Below are positions 1 to 6,489 of a stretch of DNA of 19,438 bases, one piece after another. The notes beneath the pieces are model-generated. The model worked only from the letters and a program-made list of their open reading frames with translations, did not search any database and had not been told where the DNA came from. The first letter of the stretch is position 1, and each line of letters starts with the position of its first letter. The translations under genes were made by a program, and so were the position numbers. Origin of the DNA: JASLCR01 sp964384345 (GTDB taxonomy: Bacteria; Patescibacteriota; Saccharimonadia; Saccharimonadales; Saccharimonadaceae); contig CAYLKD010000012.1 of NCBI GenBank assembly GCA_964384345.1, positions 1-19,438 on the forward strand, read 5' to 3'.

Positions 1-55
1 GTGGTGACTGGAGCGGTGCCAAAGGCAGTAGCGGCACCCAAAGCACTGGTTCACT
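1..55 (+). repeat. 55-bp exact direct repeat, copy 1
   Basis: Bases 1-55 are identical to 256-310, an offset of 255 bases or exactly 85 codons. The copies lie in equivalent positions of successive Ig-like repeats (the GDWSGAKGSSGTQSTGS loop). The repeat may extend upstream of the window. Confidence 0.9.
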
Positions 56-1262
56 TGGCAGTGTTAAAACGTACTACTATACACTAACCTGTTCGAATGC
101 AGGTGGCACAGGCTTTGCCAAAAACGTACCAGTCACCGTCACCAATCCACCTGCGACAGTCGTGTCACTCAGCGCCAATCCTATTAGTGTCAACAGTGGT
201 TCGAGCTCATCGCTGTCGTGGAGTGCTACATATAGTCCTACATCGTGTACCGCCAGTGGTGACTGGAGCGGTGCCAAAGGCAGTAGCGGCACCCAAAGCA
301 CTGGTTCACTGAGTACTGTCAGGACCTATAGCTACAGCTTGACGTGTAGCAACGCTGGCGGCAGTGACTCTGCGACGACGTCAGTTGGCGTCTCCTCTGG
401 TACAGCGGCAACAAAGCCGGATATTACGCTCAGTGTTAATCCGACATCAATCGGTACCGGATCAAGCGCGACTATTTCGTGGAGTGCCACTAATAATCCA
501 AGTTCATGTACCGCTGCCAATGCATGGAGCGGCTCGAAAGGTCCGTCTGGTAGTCAAAGCACTGGTGTTATGAATAGTGCCGGCACATTTACGTATAGTC
601 TTACATGTTCAAATGCAGCTGGTAGTACTACAACCTCGGCAACATTGTCTGTCATCGCTATTCCTGGTGTTTCCATATCGCTTTCGCCAAATGCCATTAC
701 GACTGGCTCAAGTGCCACCATCTCATGGAGTGCCACCAATAGTCCAAGTTCATGTACCGCCGGCGGCTCATGGAGTGGATCAAAGGGAACATCAGGTAGC
801 CAAAGCACCGGTACCATGAACAGCGCCGGCACATTCACGTACACTATTAGCTGTACAAATAGCGGCGGCACTGGTAGTGCAAGTGCATCGCTCGCTGTAT
901 CAGCACCAGCTGCAGTCTACTGTGGTGGTAAAACACCGTGTTATGGACCGAGTGATCTAGCGGGACACGCGAGCCCTGGCAGCTGTTGGGGATGGAACGC
1001 AGATTGGGTGATCAATATAACCACCTTCCGCCCATCGCATCCAGGTGGTATAAAGAGTGGATCCACTTCAACAATTGAAAATGCGAGTGCGACTTGTAAC
1101 CATAATCTAGCCAGCATTCTGTCTGGATCGGCGGGTATCCCAGGTTATAAGGATAGCAGTGGCGCAACGACACACAATCATGCTAGTGCAACCAAATCCA
1201 ACAGTGGCAGCAGTCAGCTTTTGTCATACCGAGTTGGCTATTATGACGCAACAAAACCGTAA
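3..1262 (+). CDS. Secreted Ig-like repeat protein with C-terminal cytochrome b5-like domain (5' partial)
   Basis: The reading frame is open from base 3, so the start and any signal peptide lie upstream; 419 residues are visible. It holds one partial and three complete Ig-like repeats of about 83-86 residues, each with the pattern SLSxNPxSxxxGSSxxxSWSAT, a Cys in SCTA, a WSGxKGxSGxQSTG loop and a second Cys in LTCSN. Such Ser/Thr/Gly-rich repeats are common in surface proteins of candidate-phyla bacteria. From about base 915 the sequence changes. It has a Cys pair, then DLAGHxSPGSCW, then TTFRPSHPGG, and about 45 residues later a THNH segment followed by LLSYRVGYYD. That is the layout of the cytochrome b5 haem domain, whose two axial His are the HPGG His and a later one. 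The His codons are at 1038 and 1173 or 1179. No membrane anchor or sorting motif follows. The next gene starts 10 bases downstream and is probably co-transcribed. Surface location is inferred; the b5 assignment is by motif only. Confidence 0.85.
   Translation, partial: GDWSGAKGSSGTQSTGSLGSVKTYYYTLTCSNAGGTGFAKNVPVTVTNPPATVVSLSANPISVNSGSSSSLSWSATYSPTSCTASGDWSGAKGSSGTQSTGSLSTVRTYSYSLTCSNAGGSDSATTSVGVSSGTAATKPDITLSVNPTSIGTGSSATISWSATNNPSSCTAANAWSGSKGPSGSQSTGVMNSAGTFTYSLTCSNAAGSTTTSATLSVIAIPGVSISLSPNAITTGSSATISWSATNSPSSCTAGGSWSGSKGTSGSQSTGTMNSAGTFTYTISCTNSGGTGSASASLAVSAPAAVYCGGKTPCYGPSDLAGHASPGSCWGWNADWVINITTFRPSHPGGIKSGSTSTIENASATCNHNLASILSGSAGIPGYKDSSGATTHNHASATKSNSGSSQLLSYRVGYYDATKP
256..310 (+). 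repeat. 55-bp exact direct repeat, copy 2
   Basis: This is the second copy of the repeat at 1-55. Identity ends after TTCACT, where copy 1 continues TGGCA and this copy continues GAGTA. The third and fourth Ig repeats (around 525-560 and 765-800) are diverged at the same place, so only these two units look recently duplicated or homogenised. Confidence 0.9.
915..1253 (+). other. Cytochrome b5-like haem-binding domain (protein region)
   Basis: This is the terminal domain of the Ig-repeat protein. Matches to the cytochrome b5 family pattern, in order, are the (Y)xxxDLAxHxSPxxCW segment, the V-x-x-I-T-T-F strand, the HPGG axial-ligand motif, a later His (THNH), and the closing L-x-x-Y-x-V-G. 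The loop between HPGG and the second His is longer than in typical b5 domains, and two to three Cys may form disulfides. Haem binding is inferred, not shown. Confidence 0.6.
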
Positions 1263-1272
1263 GAGAGGGATT

Positions 1273-1893
1273 ATGAAAAAAGTATTTAAGAGACGAAAAC
1301 AAGTGTCATTGGTCGAAGGCGAAATCCAAGAAGTAAAGCGTGAGTGGCGAAATTTTGTGCGCTTCAACGACGAAAACCGTCTGTTGTTCGCGGCATTTAT
1401 CGTAGTGCTCTGTTCACTCCTGCTCGTAAACGTGTTATTTCTGTTGAATAAATTTTCACCGACGACGGCTGCTCCGGCGCAAACGATTACAAAGACTACT
1501 CAATACGTCACCTCAAATTATGAGGCGACCAACAGTGCCCTAAAAGCTAAGATCAGCGATGTCACCGAGAACGATCAAAACGATCCAGCGTTTACCATCG
1601 ACCCATCTGAAACGATGTTGATCATGGATATTACGATTACCAACATCACCAGTCGAAAGCAGCAGCTTGTACCGTCAACCCAGCTGTACGTCCGTAGCAA
1701 TGAAGGTGATTACGCGCAGCTTCATGCGTCGATGTTTGTAGCTAAACCTCTACCAGCCAAAGAACTAGCACCAGGTGAATCAGTATCTGGTCAAATTTCA
1801 TTTAACGTTCCAAAACGCGTTGCCGCGCCGCTCGTTTATATCGATACTGGCTGGAACAAATACGGTCCAGTGATCTTTGACGCCTTAAAGTAA
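1273..1893 (+). CDS. Membrane-anchored DUF4352-like extracytoplasmic protein
   Basis: This gene encodes 206 residues. I chose the ATG at 1273 because GAGAGGGA lies just upstream at a normal spacing and an N-terminal anchor follows directly; an in-frame upstream ATG at 1159 overlaps the preceding gene heavily. Residues 1-36 are basic and cytoplasmic and residues 37-58 form one membrane helix. The outer part has the alternating strands of an Ig-like DUF4352/telokin-like fold, including SETMLIMDITITNIT and the LAPGESVSGQISFNVP segment typical of that family. The role is unknown; such proteins are often lipoproteins or anchored surface proteins. It follows the Ig-repeat gene by 10 bases, so the two probably form one transcript and act at the same surface. 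Confidence 0.8.
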   Translation: MKKVFKRRKQVSLVEGEIQEVKREWRNFVRFNDENRLLFAAFIVVLCSLLLVNVLFLLNKFSPTTAAPAQTITKTTQYVTSNYEATNSALKAKISDVTENDQNDPAFTIDPSETMLIMDITITNITSRKQQLVPSTQLYVRSNEGDYAQLHASMFVAKPLPAKELAPGESVSGQISFNVPKRVAAPLVYIDTGWNKYGPVIFDALK

Positions 1894-1914
1894 AAACATT
1901 AGTAGATAAAGATC

Positions 1915-2367
1915 GTGAAAGCATTATACGAAACAACAGTTATCGGAGAAGGTAATCACGCCTCGTTTGTGATTCCTCCGCACATTTTGCAAAAACTTGG
2001 TGCCAATAAGCGTGCGCCGCTACGCATTACGATCAATGGTCATATGTATCAAAGCACAGCGACAGGTGTTGCAGGCGAATGTCGAGTCGTCTTTCCGGAG
2101 CGAGACCGTCAAGCCTCTGCCGTCGAGTCCGGAGATACCGTCACGGTGCAGCTCGAACTCGATAGCGGCCACCGCGAAGTTGCGCTGCCGCTCGAGCTCG
2201 ATCAAGCGCTTCATACAGCCGGTCTGCGTGAGGAGTTTGAACAACTAACCTTTTCAAAGCGCAAAGCATTTGCACGACAAGTCGCCGATGCGAAGGGTGA
2301 CGATACCAGGCTCAAGCGCGTGCAAGCGGTGCTCAGCGAGGTAACTCATTATCATTCGACTCATTAA
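1915..2367 (+). CDS. DUF1905 / YdeI-OmdA family protein
   Basis: This gene encodes 150 residues with a GTG start at 1915. The first ATG in frame is at residue 44, inside the first domain, so GTG is preferred, although the ribosome site (AGATAAAGATC) is weak. Residues about 3-82 match DUF1905, a small beta-barrel, with the FVIPPHILQKLGANKRAPLRITING pattern and a closing SGDTVTVQLELD. Residues about 88-145 match the YdeI/OmdA C-terminal helical region (LPLELDQAL, LREEFEQLTFSKRKAFARQV). YdeI-type proteins are linked in the literature to bacteriocin or antimicrobial-peptide tolerance, but the biochemical activity is not established. It starts 21 bases after the preceding gene and could be co-transcribed. 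Confidence 0.8.
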   Translation: MKALYETTVIGEGNHASFVIPPHILQKLGANKRAPLRITINGHMYQSTATGVAGECRVVFPERDRQASAVESGDTVTVQLELDSGHREVALPLELDQALHTAGLREEFEQLTFSKRKAFARQVADAKGDDTRLKRVQAVLSEVTHYHSTH

Positions 2368-2419
2368 AATAGACAGTCACTCCGACGAGCAAAATATCGC
2401 ATTTGCTAGACGTATGAAG

Positions 2420-2425
2420 TACACT
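2420..2425 (+). promoter_or_regulatory. Candidate -10 box for the small membrane protein
   Basis: TACACT is followed by 8 bases and then ATG 2434. No good -35 is visible. It is supported mainly by the same arrangement at other genes in the window. Confidence 0.3.
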
Positions 2426-2433
2426 ACAGCATA

Positions 2434-2706
2434 ATGAAACGAATTCAATCAGCTGCTGAAAAGTTTTGCAAAGATAGCGATGGCAAATGGGTGATTGCCC
2501 AATTTCCAAATCTCCTTCTTGGTGCTTGGTTATTATTACTAGTCGTGAATCTATTTTTGCATGATAGCCAGATCAAGGTCCTCCAAAGTACAGTATTATT
2601 TTGCTGGGCTTATTTAGAACTGACGCAGGGGGACAGCTACTTTCGCCAAACGCTTGGCGCTATGGTATTGATCGGTGTCATCATAGGCATCGTAATGGGC
2701 GCGTAA
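2434..2706 (+). CDS. Small three-helix integral membrane protein
   Basis: This gene encodes 90 residues I do not recognise. It has a short amphipathic N-terminus and then three hydrophobic segments at about residues 26-42, 48-63 and 73-89. There is no Shine-Dalgarno sequence before the ATG. A TACACT box ends 8 bases before it, which would give a leaderless transcript. Its stop lies 8 bases before the Nudix start, so translation of the two is probably coupled. Confidence 0.65.
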   Translation: MKRIQSAAEKFCKDSDGKWVIAQFPNLLLGAWLLLLVVNLFLHDSQIKVLQSTVLFCWAYLELTQGDSYFRQTLGAMVLIGVIIGIVMGA

Positions 2707-2714
2707 ATGAATTT

Positions 2715-3131
2715 ATGAGATACGTTGCAAAACTTGCTCTGATGGACAATGAGAATAAGTATTTGCTGCTGCGTATTAATAATCATCCGCTACTAGCAGA
2801 CGATCCCGATCTACCAGGTGGAACACTTGATGAAGGCGAGCGTCCGATTGATACGATGGTTCGTGAAGTTTACGAGGAAACTAGTATTCACATCGATCCG
2901 GCTGACGCGTCACTAGTCTACGCTGGTACGGACTATTCAAAACACGGCACGCATTATTCGCTCTACAGTCTGCATATGCAAAATCGTCCGAAAGTGACAC
3001 TCAGCTGGGAGCATAGCTCATACGAATGGCTATCACGCGCAGATTTTTTGCAAAAAGCCGCTATCGCTCGCGATACCTATATGCAGATGGTATGTGATCA
3101 ATTCAAACACAGATTGCATATGGGAGAGTAA
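2715..3131 (+). CDS. Nudix hydrolase
   Basis: This gene encodes 138 residues. I chose the ATG at 2715 because it gives a complete first beta strand (RYVAKLALMD) and lies 8 bases after the stop of the preceding gene; the open frame runs further upstream only as overlap. The Nudix box is at residues 36-58: G, five residues, E42, seven residues, then REVYEETSI. The Gly of the usual REUXEEXGU pattern is Ser57 here, which is tolerated in some members. The metal-binding glutamates are present. The family hydrolyses nucleoside diphosphates linked to another group, and the substrate cannot be told from sequence. It may be translated by coupling to the small membrane protein. Confidence 0.9.
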   Translation: MRYVAKLALMDNENKYLLLRINNHPLLADDPDLPGGTLDEGERPIDTMVREVYEETSIHIDPADASLVYAGTDYSKHGTHYSLYSLHMQNRPKVTLSWEHSSYEWLSRADFLQKAAIARDTYMQMVCDQFKHRLHMGE

Positions 3132-3149
3132 AGTTTGACAAGTCAACTA

Positions 3150-3163
3150 CTACTGCGCAGTAG
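3150..3163. repeat. 14-bp perfect palindrome at the 3' ends of convergent genes
   Basis: CTACTGC is followed directly by its reverse complement GCAGTAG, and the palindrome overlaps the TAG stop of the minus-strand gene. In RNA it would give a five-pair stem with a GCGC loop. The 18-base gap to the Nudix stop also holds TTGAC-AA-GTCAA (3135-3146). These may act as a compact bidirectional terminator, although no long T run follows. Confidence 0.4.
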
Positions 3164-3599
3164 ACTTTAGTTCTAGAACATTAATAGGATCTGCCAGACC
3201 CATTTCTACGTCTTCACTTGTTGGAAATACCTGCAGTCTTAAATCGAATTCATCTTCCCATTCTGGCGGTAGTATGTTAAATACTTCTTGTTCTGCAATA
3301 GTTCTCGCTACTTCGGCGCCTTCTAAATCACTATCCGTCACTATCATCCCATCGATGCTCATATCGACTGCATGTCTACTGGCTAACGTAGCAAGCATAT
3401 GACGTATATACGCATAAGCATGTTCAGGTGAAGACTTGGCCATCTGGCCTAAACTAATGCCATCAGTCTCTTTAGCCACTGCATCTAGTCCCGCAAATTT
3501 TTCAGCACTAATTGTGACTATGCGTTGTTTACCGATACATCGAATTACTGTTGTCTCAATTCTATCTTGCTCACGTGATTGAAAGTCCGGGCTCTCCAT
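3150..3599 (-). CDS. Hypothetical protein with TOPRIM-like TDSDLEG motif
   Basis: This gene encodes 149 soluble, acidic residues I do not recognise as a family. Its middle part (residues 53-80) is helical. Residues 85-100 read MIVTDSDLEGAEVART, resembling the acidic DxDxEG motif of TOPRIM domains, and the upstream IVTISAEKFAGLDAV (27-41) loosely recalls the first TOPRIM strand. The protein is short for a TOPRIM enzyme, so this is only a hint. The ATG at 3599 has no Shine-Dalgarno but sits just after a good promoter, pointing to a leaderless mRNA. It is convergent with the Nudix gene, with an 18-base gap. Confidence 0.7.
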   Translation of the reverse strand: MESPDFQSREQDRIETTVIRCIGKQRIVTISAEKFAGLDAVAKETDGISLGQMAKSSPEHAYAYIRHMLATLASRHAVDMSIDGMIVTDSDLEGAEVARTIAEQEVFNILPPEWEDEFDLRLQVFPTSEDVEMGLADPINVLELKSTAQ

Positions 3600-3609
3600 A
3601 ATGATATGT

Positions 3610-3637
3610 AGTATACAACTTTATTAATAAATGTCTA
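3610..3637 (-). promoter_or_regulatory. Promoter for the minus-strand hypothetical gene
   Basis: On the minus strand TAGACA (3632-3637), a 16-base AT-rich spacer and TATACT (3610-3615) form a good sigma-70-type promoter. The -10 box ends 10 bases before ATG 3599, so transcription should start at about the start codon. Confidence 0.6.
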
Positions 3638-3691
3638 TATATAAACCATTAGCTTAATGTATCGTATTTGGTATGTCGCATAATCAACGGA

Positions 3692-3719
3692 TTACATTAC
3701 AAATTTACGAGTGATGTAA
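3692..3719. repeat. Imperfect inverted repeat in the divergent spacer
   Basis: TTACATTAC and GTGATGTAA form a 9-bp stem (one G-T pair) around a 10-base loop. It lies between two divergent genes and upstream of the promoter for the DUF2726 gene, so it could be an operator. The rest of the 187-base spacer holds only promoter-like AT-rich sequence. Confidence 0.35.
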
Positions 3720-3751
3720 CTAGCAGCTCTTTAGCGTAAGTAGAATGGTAC

Positions 3752-3782
3752 TATAAATCTAAAGTAAACCTACCCTAAGGAG
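3752..3782 (+). promoter_or_regulatory. Candidate -10 box and Shine-Dalgarno for the DUF2726 gene
   Basis: TATAAA (3752-3757) is a candidate -10 box without a clear -35. AAGGAG (3777-3782) is a strong ribosome-binding site four bases before ATG 3787 and fixes that start. Confidence 0.5.
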
Positions 3783-3786
3783 TTTC

Positions 3787-4283
3787 ATGGAATATTTAGT
3801 TATATTAGCTGCTTGCATCGTTTTCATATTTAAGTGGAGAAGCTCGATGATGTCTCGTCACGAGAATGCCCCAAGTAACAAAGCGCGCACAAGTTTTATT
3901 TATGGACCAAAAGAAGCGATTATGACAAATGCCGAAATGAATTTTTATCACAGATTAGAGCGCATCGCACAAGACAAATATTATATTTTTCCACAAATTC
4001 ATTTATCGGCTCTTTTGACAAACCATACAAAAGGTCGCTACTGGAAAGCTGCGTTTCAGCGTATCAATCGTCATCGGTAGATTACGTATTATGCGATAAG
4101 CAAACTATGAAACCTATCTATGCGATCGAACTCGATGACAGTACTCATGACACTGATCGACGTCGTGCGCGTGATCATGGGGTCGACCAAATGCTATCGG
4201 ACGCTGGACTTGCGCTTATACATTATAGAGACGTTGGTACATTGACCGATGAAGAAATTATACAAAAGTTTAAAAAGTTGTAA
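3787..4283 (+). pseudogene. DUF2726 protein, membrane-anchored, broken by a -1 frameshift
   Basis: The first frame (3787-4080) gives an N-terminal membrane helix (residues 2-17) and the first half of a DUF2726 domain (TNAEMNFYHRLERI, IFPQIHLSALL, FQRINRHR), then stops at TAG 4078. The rest of the domain continues at once in the next frame from 4077: VDYVLCD, IYAIELDDSTHD, ALIHYRDVGT, ending at TAA 4281. Together they make a normal full-length DUF2726 protein of about 165 residues, a family predicted to have a restriction-endonuclease-like fold. Adding one G in the CGGTAG context at 4076-4077 restores the frame. The change could be a real recent mutation, a base missed in assembly or, less likely, programmed frameshifting; no slippery heptamer is present. 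The second half is well preserved, so any loss is recent. Confidence 0.8.
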
Positions 4284-4317
4284 GGAATACACCGCAGAAA
4301 GGTTAATTTTTAAATAA

Positions 4318-4346
4318 TTTACAAAAACATAAAAATATGTTATTGT
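4318..4346 (+). promoter_or_regulatory. Promoter for the P-loop kinase gene
   Basis: TTTACA (4318-4323), 17 bases and TATTGT (4341-4346) are followed by 6 bases and ATG 4353. Transcription is expected to begin at the start codon itself. Confidence 0.55.
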
Positions 4347-4352
4347 AGAATT

Positions 4353-4871
4353 ATGAACCATGATGAAGCTGTTGAGCGCCTGACTGAACGAATTGTTTCA
4401 TCAGTTCCTTCTATTGTTGTATTAGGTGTTGGTATCCCTGGCAGCGGAAAATCTACGCTTCTCCGTGACGTTGCGCACGAGCTAGATACTACTGTGATCG
4501 ATGTAGATGCAATCCGCAATCGATTGATCAGATTAGACTGGAGTGATGGTGCACTGGCTCGCTTACGGGCCGCAGTTGATAGTGAAGTATCTCAACATAT
4601 AGTGCGTGGTGGTGTAGCCTTAGTTGATGAGCCGAGCTGTCATGCCAAAGAGCGACTTGAAAATGCGAAACGCTACCGCTCGATGGGAGCAAAAACTCTC
4701 GGTGCTGTCTGGATGAATACGCCACTTGAGATCGCGATCGATCGCGATTCACAAAGAACTGGCAGGGCTCGCGTAGGTGCAGAAACCGTTACATCGATGT
4801 ACCGAAATCTACAATTACGATATCCAAGTCGAAAGGACGGATTTGATTGGGTTGAGTCCATTGTAAGCTAA
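4353..4871 (+). CDS. P-loop AAA_33-type nucleotide or polynucleotide kinase
   Basis: This gene encodes 172 residues. The Walker A motif GIPGSGKST is at residues 27-35. A kinase-type VIDVDAIRNRL follows at about 48-58 (Asp52), then a hydrophobic strand ending in Asp (VALVDEPS, about 88-95) and a basic lid RDSQRTGRAR (131-140). The end (SMYRNLQLRYP, then DGFDWVESI) resembles the C-terminus of phage T4 Pnk-like and AAA_33 kinases. The substrate could be a nucleic-acid 5' end, a nucleoside or a small molecule; sequence alone cannot decide. No antitoxin-like partner gene sits next to it, so a zeta-toxin role is not supported. There is no Shine-Dalgarno, and the promoter geometry suggests leaderless translation. 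Confidence 0.75.
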   Translation: MNHDEAVERLTERIVSSVPSIVVLGVGIPGSGKSTLLRDVAHELDTTVIDVDAIRNRLIRLDWSDGALARLRAAVDSEVSQHIVRGGVALVDEPSCHAKERLENAKRYRSMGAKTLGAVWMNTPLEIAIDRDSQRTGRARVGAETVTSMYRNLQLRYPSRKDGFDWVESIVS

Positions 4872-4901
4872 AGGACTACTCTAGGCGTGCATGACTGCTA
4901 T

Positions 4902-4930
4902 TTCACAATATATTTAAAAAGTCGTACAAT
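4902..4930 (+). promoter_or_regulatory. Promoter for the acidic hypothetical gene
   Basis: TTCACA (4902-4907), 17 bases and TACAAT (4925-4930) end 9 bases before ATG 4940. The transcript would be leaderless or nearly so. Confidence 0.55.
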
Positions 4931-4939
4931 AATTTTCAT

Positions 4940-5584
4940 ATGTCAGATCATGAACCATCAAAAGATCCACTTACTGATAATGAAACAGAACTAGACCTTG
5001 ATTTTAGTAATGATTCAAACAGTATAATCGAAACGCACGATTCATACTTGGCTGCCAAACGCGCACTTTTTAAAGCAGTAGAAGATGCAATGCTAGGAGA
5101 TATTGATTCTGCAAAAGAATCTGATGAAATCATCGAAGAGCTCATTGCTCACTTATCGTGTGAATTTGCTAATACAGTTGCCACAGAAGATGATGTTGAC
5201 GCGCGTGTACGATATGCAGCTACATTACTGTATGGTTTGCAAGTAGAACTTAGAGATTTTGTTGAATCATTTGCTACTGGTACAGAGTTTGACCCTGGTA
5301 ACTATGAGGATACGCAATCTGCCATTGAGAGGCTTCTGAGAGATTCCAATCCAGATGACCATGAAGTACTTCTTATCCGTTCCACTGACGAGATATGCAC
5401 AACTGTGCTTTCTGACTTACTAAGGTATGCACCATACGTAGAAGAACCAAACTTTTTGATAGATAGAAAAACGCAATATGTCGATCGGGCAAAAAATGTA
5501 GCAATCACAACTGCCAAAATAGCCTTGAAGGCAACGGTATTTGCAGTCGTAAATCATGCACTTAGTAGAAAATTTAAATCATAG
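4940..5584 (+). CDS. Acidic hypothetical protein
   Basis: This gene encodes 214 residues I do not recognise. The first 40 residues are rich in Asp, Glu, Ser and Asn and are probably disordered. The rest is mostly helical. The last 28 residues change character to basic and hydrophobic (KNVAITTAKIALKATVF), which could be an amphipathic or weak membrane helix. No catalytic motif is visible. A normal codon pattern, a good promoter and the absence of a competing frame support it as a real gene. The downstream spacer (5585-5691) holds a T run at about 5629-5639 but no convincing stem. Confidence 0.7.
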   Translation: MSDHEPSKDPLTDNETELDLDFSNDSNSIIETHDSYLAAKRALFKAVEDAMLGDIDSAKESDEIIEELIAHLSCEFANTVATEDDVDARVRYAATLLYGLQVELRDFVESFATGTEFDPGNYEDTQSAIERLLRDSNPDDHEVLLIRSTDEICTTVLSDLLRYAPYVEEPNFLIDRKTQYVDRAKNVAITTAKIALKATVFAVVNHALSRKFKS

Positions 5585-5679
5585 TCAGTGCAATAGTGGG
5601 CCAATCTCAGATGGTATTTACTAAGTGCATTCTTTTTTTAAAATACGTTGACCATTCGTATGCATGCATTAGATAAGCT

Positions 5680-5688
5680 TGCTATTAT
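5680..5688 (+). promoter_or_regulatory. Extended -10 promoter for the glycosyltransferase
   Basis: TGC followed by TATTAT (5683-5688) is an extended -10 box. It ends only 3 bases before the ATG at 5692 but 9 and 15 before those at 5698 and 5704, which favours the later starts. Confidence 0.45.
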
Positions 5689-5697
5689 GCTATGTAT

Positions 5698-6429
5698 ATG
5701 ACGATGATATCAGTAATTATACCGGCATTTAATGAAGAGGACACGCTGGGGGCGTGTCTGGACTCTTTACACCTGCAGAGTTTCATGCCTGATGAGATCA
5801 TCGTTGTCGATAACAATAGTACTGATGGCACTGCAGAAATAGCCGCACGGTATGAAAACGTCAAAGTTATCAAAGAAAAAAATCAGGGAATTATGCCGGC
5901 GGTGTATACCGGCATGAACGCCGCACGTGGAGATATCATTGCTCGCTGCGATGCTGACTCAGTGTTGCCGCGTGATTGGATCGAAACCATTGTCAAAGAG
6001 CTGGCAGAATACCCGAGCGCTGCAGGTATTACCGGTCCAGGTAAATTCTACGGAACGAATAGTATTTTTGCTCGGGCGGCTCAGATTTGGTATATGTATT
6101 CATACTTTGTACTTGTCGGATCTGCGCTCGCAAATTGGCCGCTCTTTGGATCGAACTGCGCAATTCGTCGTTCGACGTGGCTGAAGATTCAGCCTCAACT
6201 ACATCGAGAGCGAGCAGACATTCACGATGATATGGATATGAGTATTCATATTTCCGTAACTGAGAGGATTATTTTTAAACCAAGTCTGGTTGTCGGCATT
6301 TCGGCGCGGTCACTAAGGATGTCTGGTATGAAGCATCGCTACGCGGCCGGATTTAGGACGTTGACTATTCATTGGCCCGATCAATCGCCTGTGAAGCGCT
6401 GGAAAACGAAGTTGATGCATGAGCGGTAA
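5698..6429 (+). CDS. Family 2 (GT-A) glycosyltransferase
   Basis: Three in-frame ATGs compete (5692, 5698, 5704). I give 5698 because of the promoter spacing; family members usually begin close to the MISVIIPAFNEE strand, so 5704 is also likely. Counting from 5692, the nucleotide-binding strand SVIIPAFNEE is at residues 7-16, VVDNNSTDGT at 38-47 and the metal-binding DAD at 87-89. SNCAIRRSTW at 154-163 and HDDMDMS at 178-184 fit the acceptor and catalytic-base region of GT2. It transfers a sugar from a nucleotide-sugar to an unknown acceptor, probably a cell-surface glycan. There is no C-terminal membrane helix, so it is likely soluble or peripheral. No other glycan gene adjoins it. Confidence 0.85.
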   Translation: MTMISVIIPAFNEEDTLGACLDSLHLQSFMPDEIIVVDNNSTDGTAEIAARYENVKVIKEKNQGIMPAVYTGMNAARGDIIARCDADSVLPRDWIETIVKELAEYPSAAGITGPGKFYGTNSIFARAAQIWYMYSYFVLVGSALANWPLFGSNCAIRRSTWLKIQPQLHRERADIHDDMDMSIHISVTERIIFKPSLVVGISARSLRMSGMKHRYAAGFRTLTIHWPDQSPVKRWKTKLMHER

Positions 6430-6477
6430 AAAAGAACAAGCACTAAGCGGTGGTAGCCGTACGCGACTCCAAAAAGG

Positions 6478-6483
6478 TATAAT
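6478..6483 (+). promoter_or_regulatory. -10 box for the DUF2130 gene
   Basis: A perfect TATAAT lies 6 bases before ATG 6490. There is no clear -35 and no Shine-Dalgarno. Transcription should start at the ATG. Confidence 0.55.
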
Positions 6484-6489
6484 GGCTAC

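Noticed and set aside
4070..4085. Programmed ribosomal frameshift in the DUF2726 gene
   Set aside because: No slippery heptamer or obvious downstream stem is present at CATCGGTAG; a single missing G is the simpler explanation.
4353..4871. Zeta-type toxin of a toxin-antitoxin pair
   Set aside because: The P-loop fold is related, but there is no small antitoxin gene adjoining and the C-terminal pattern is closer to Pnk/AAA_33 kinases.
5585..5691. Rho-independent terminator before the glycosyltransferase
   Set aside because: The T run at about 5629-5639 is clear, but I find no stable stem directly before it.
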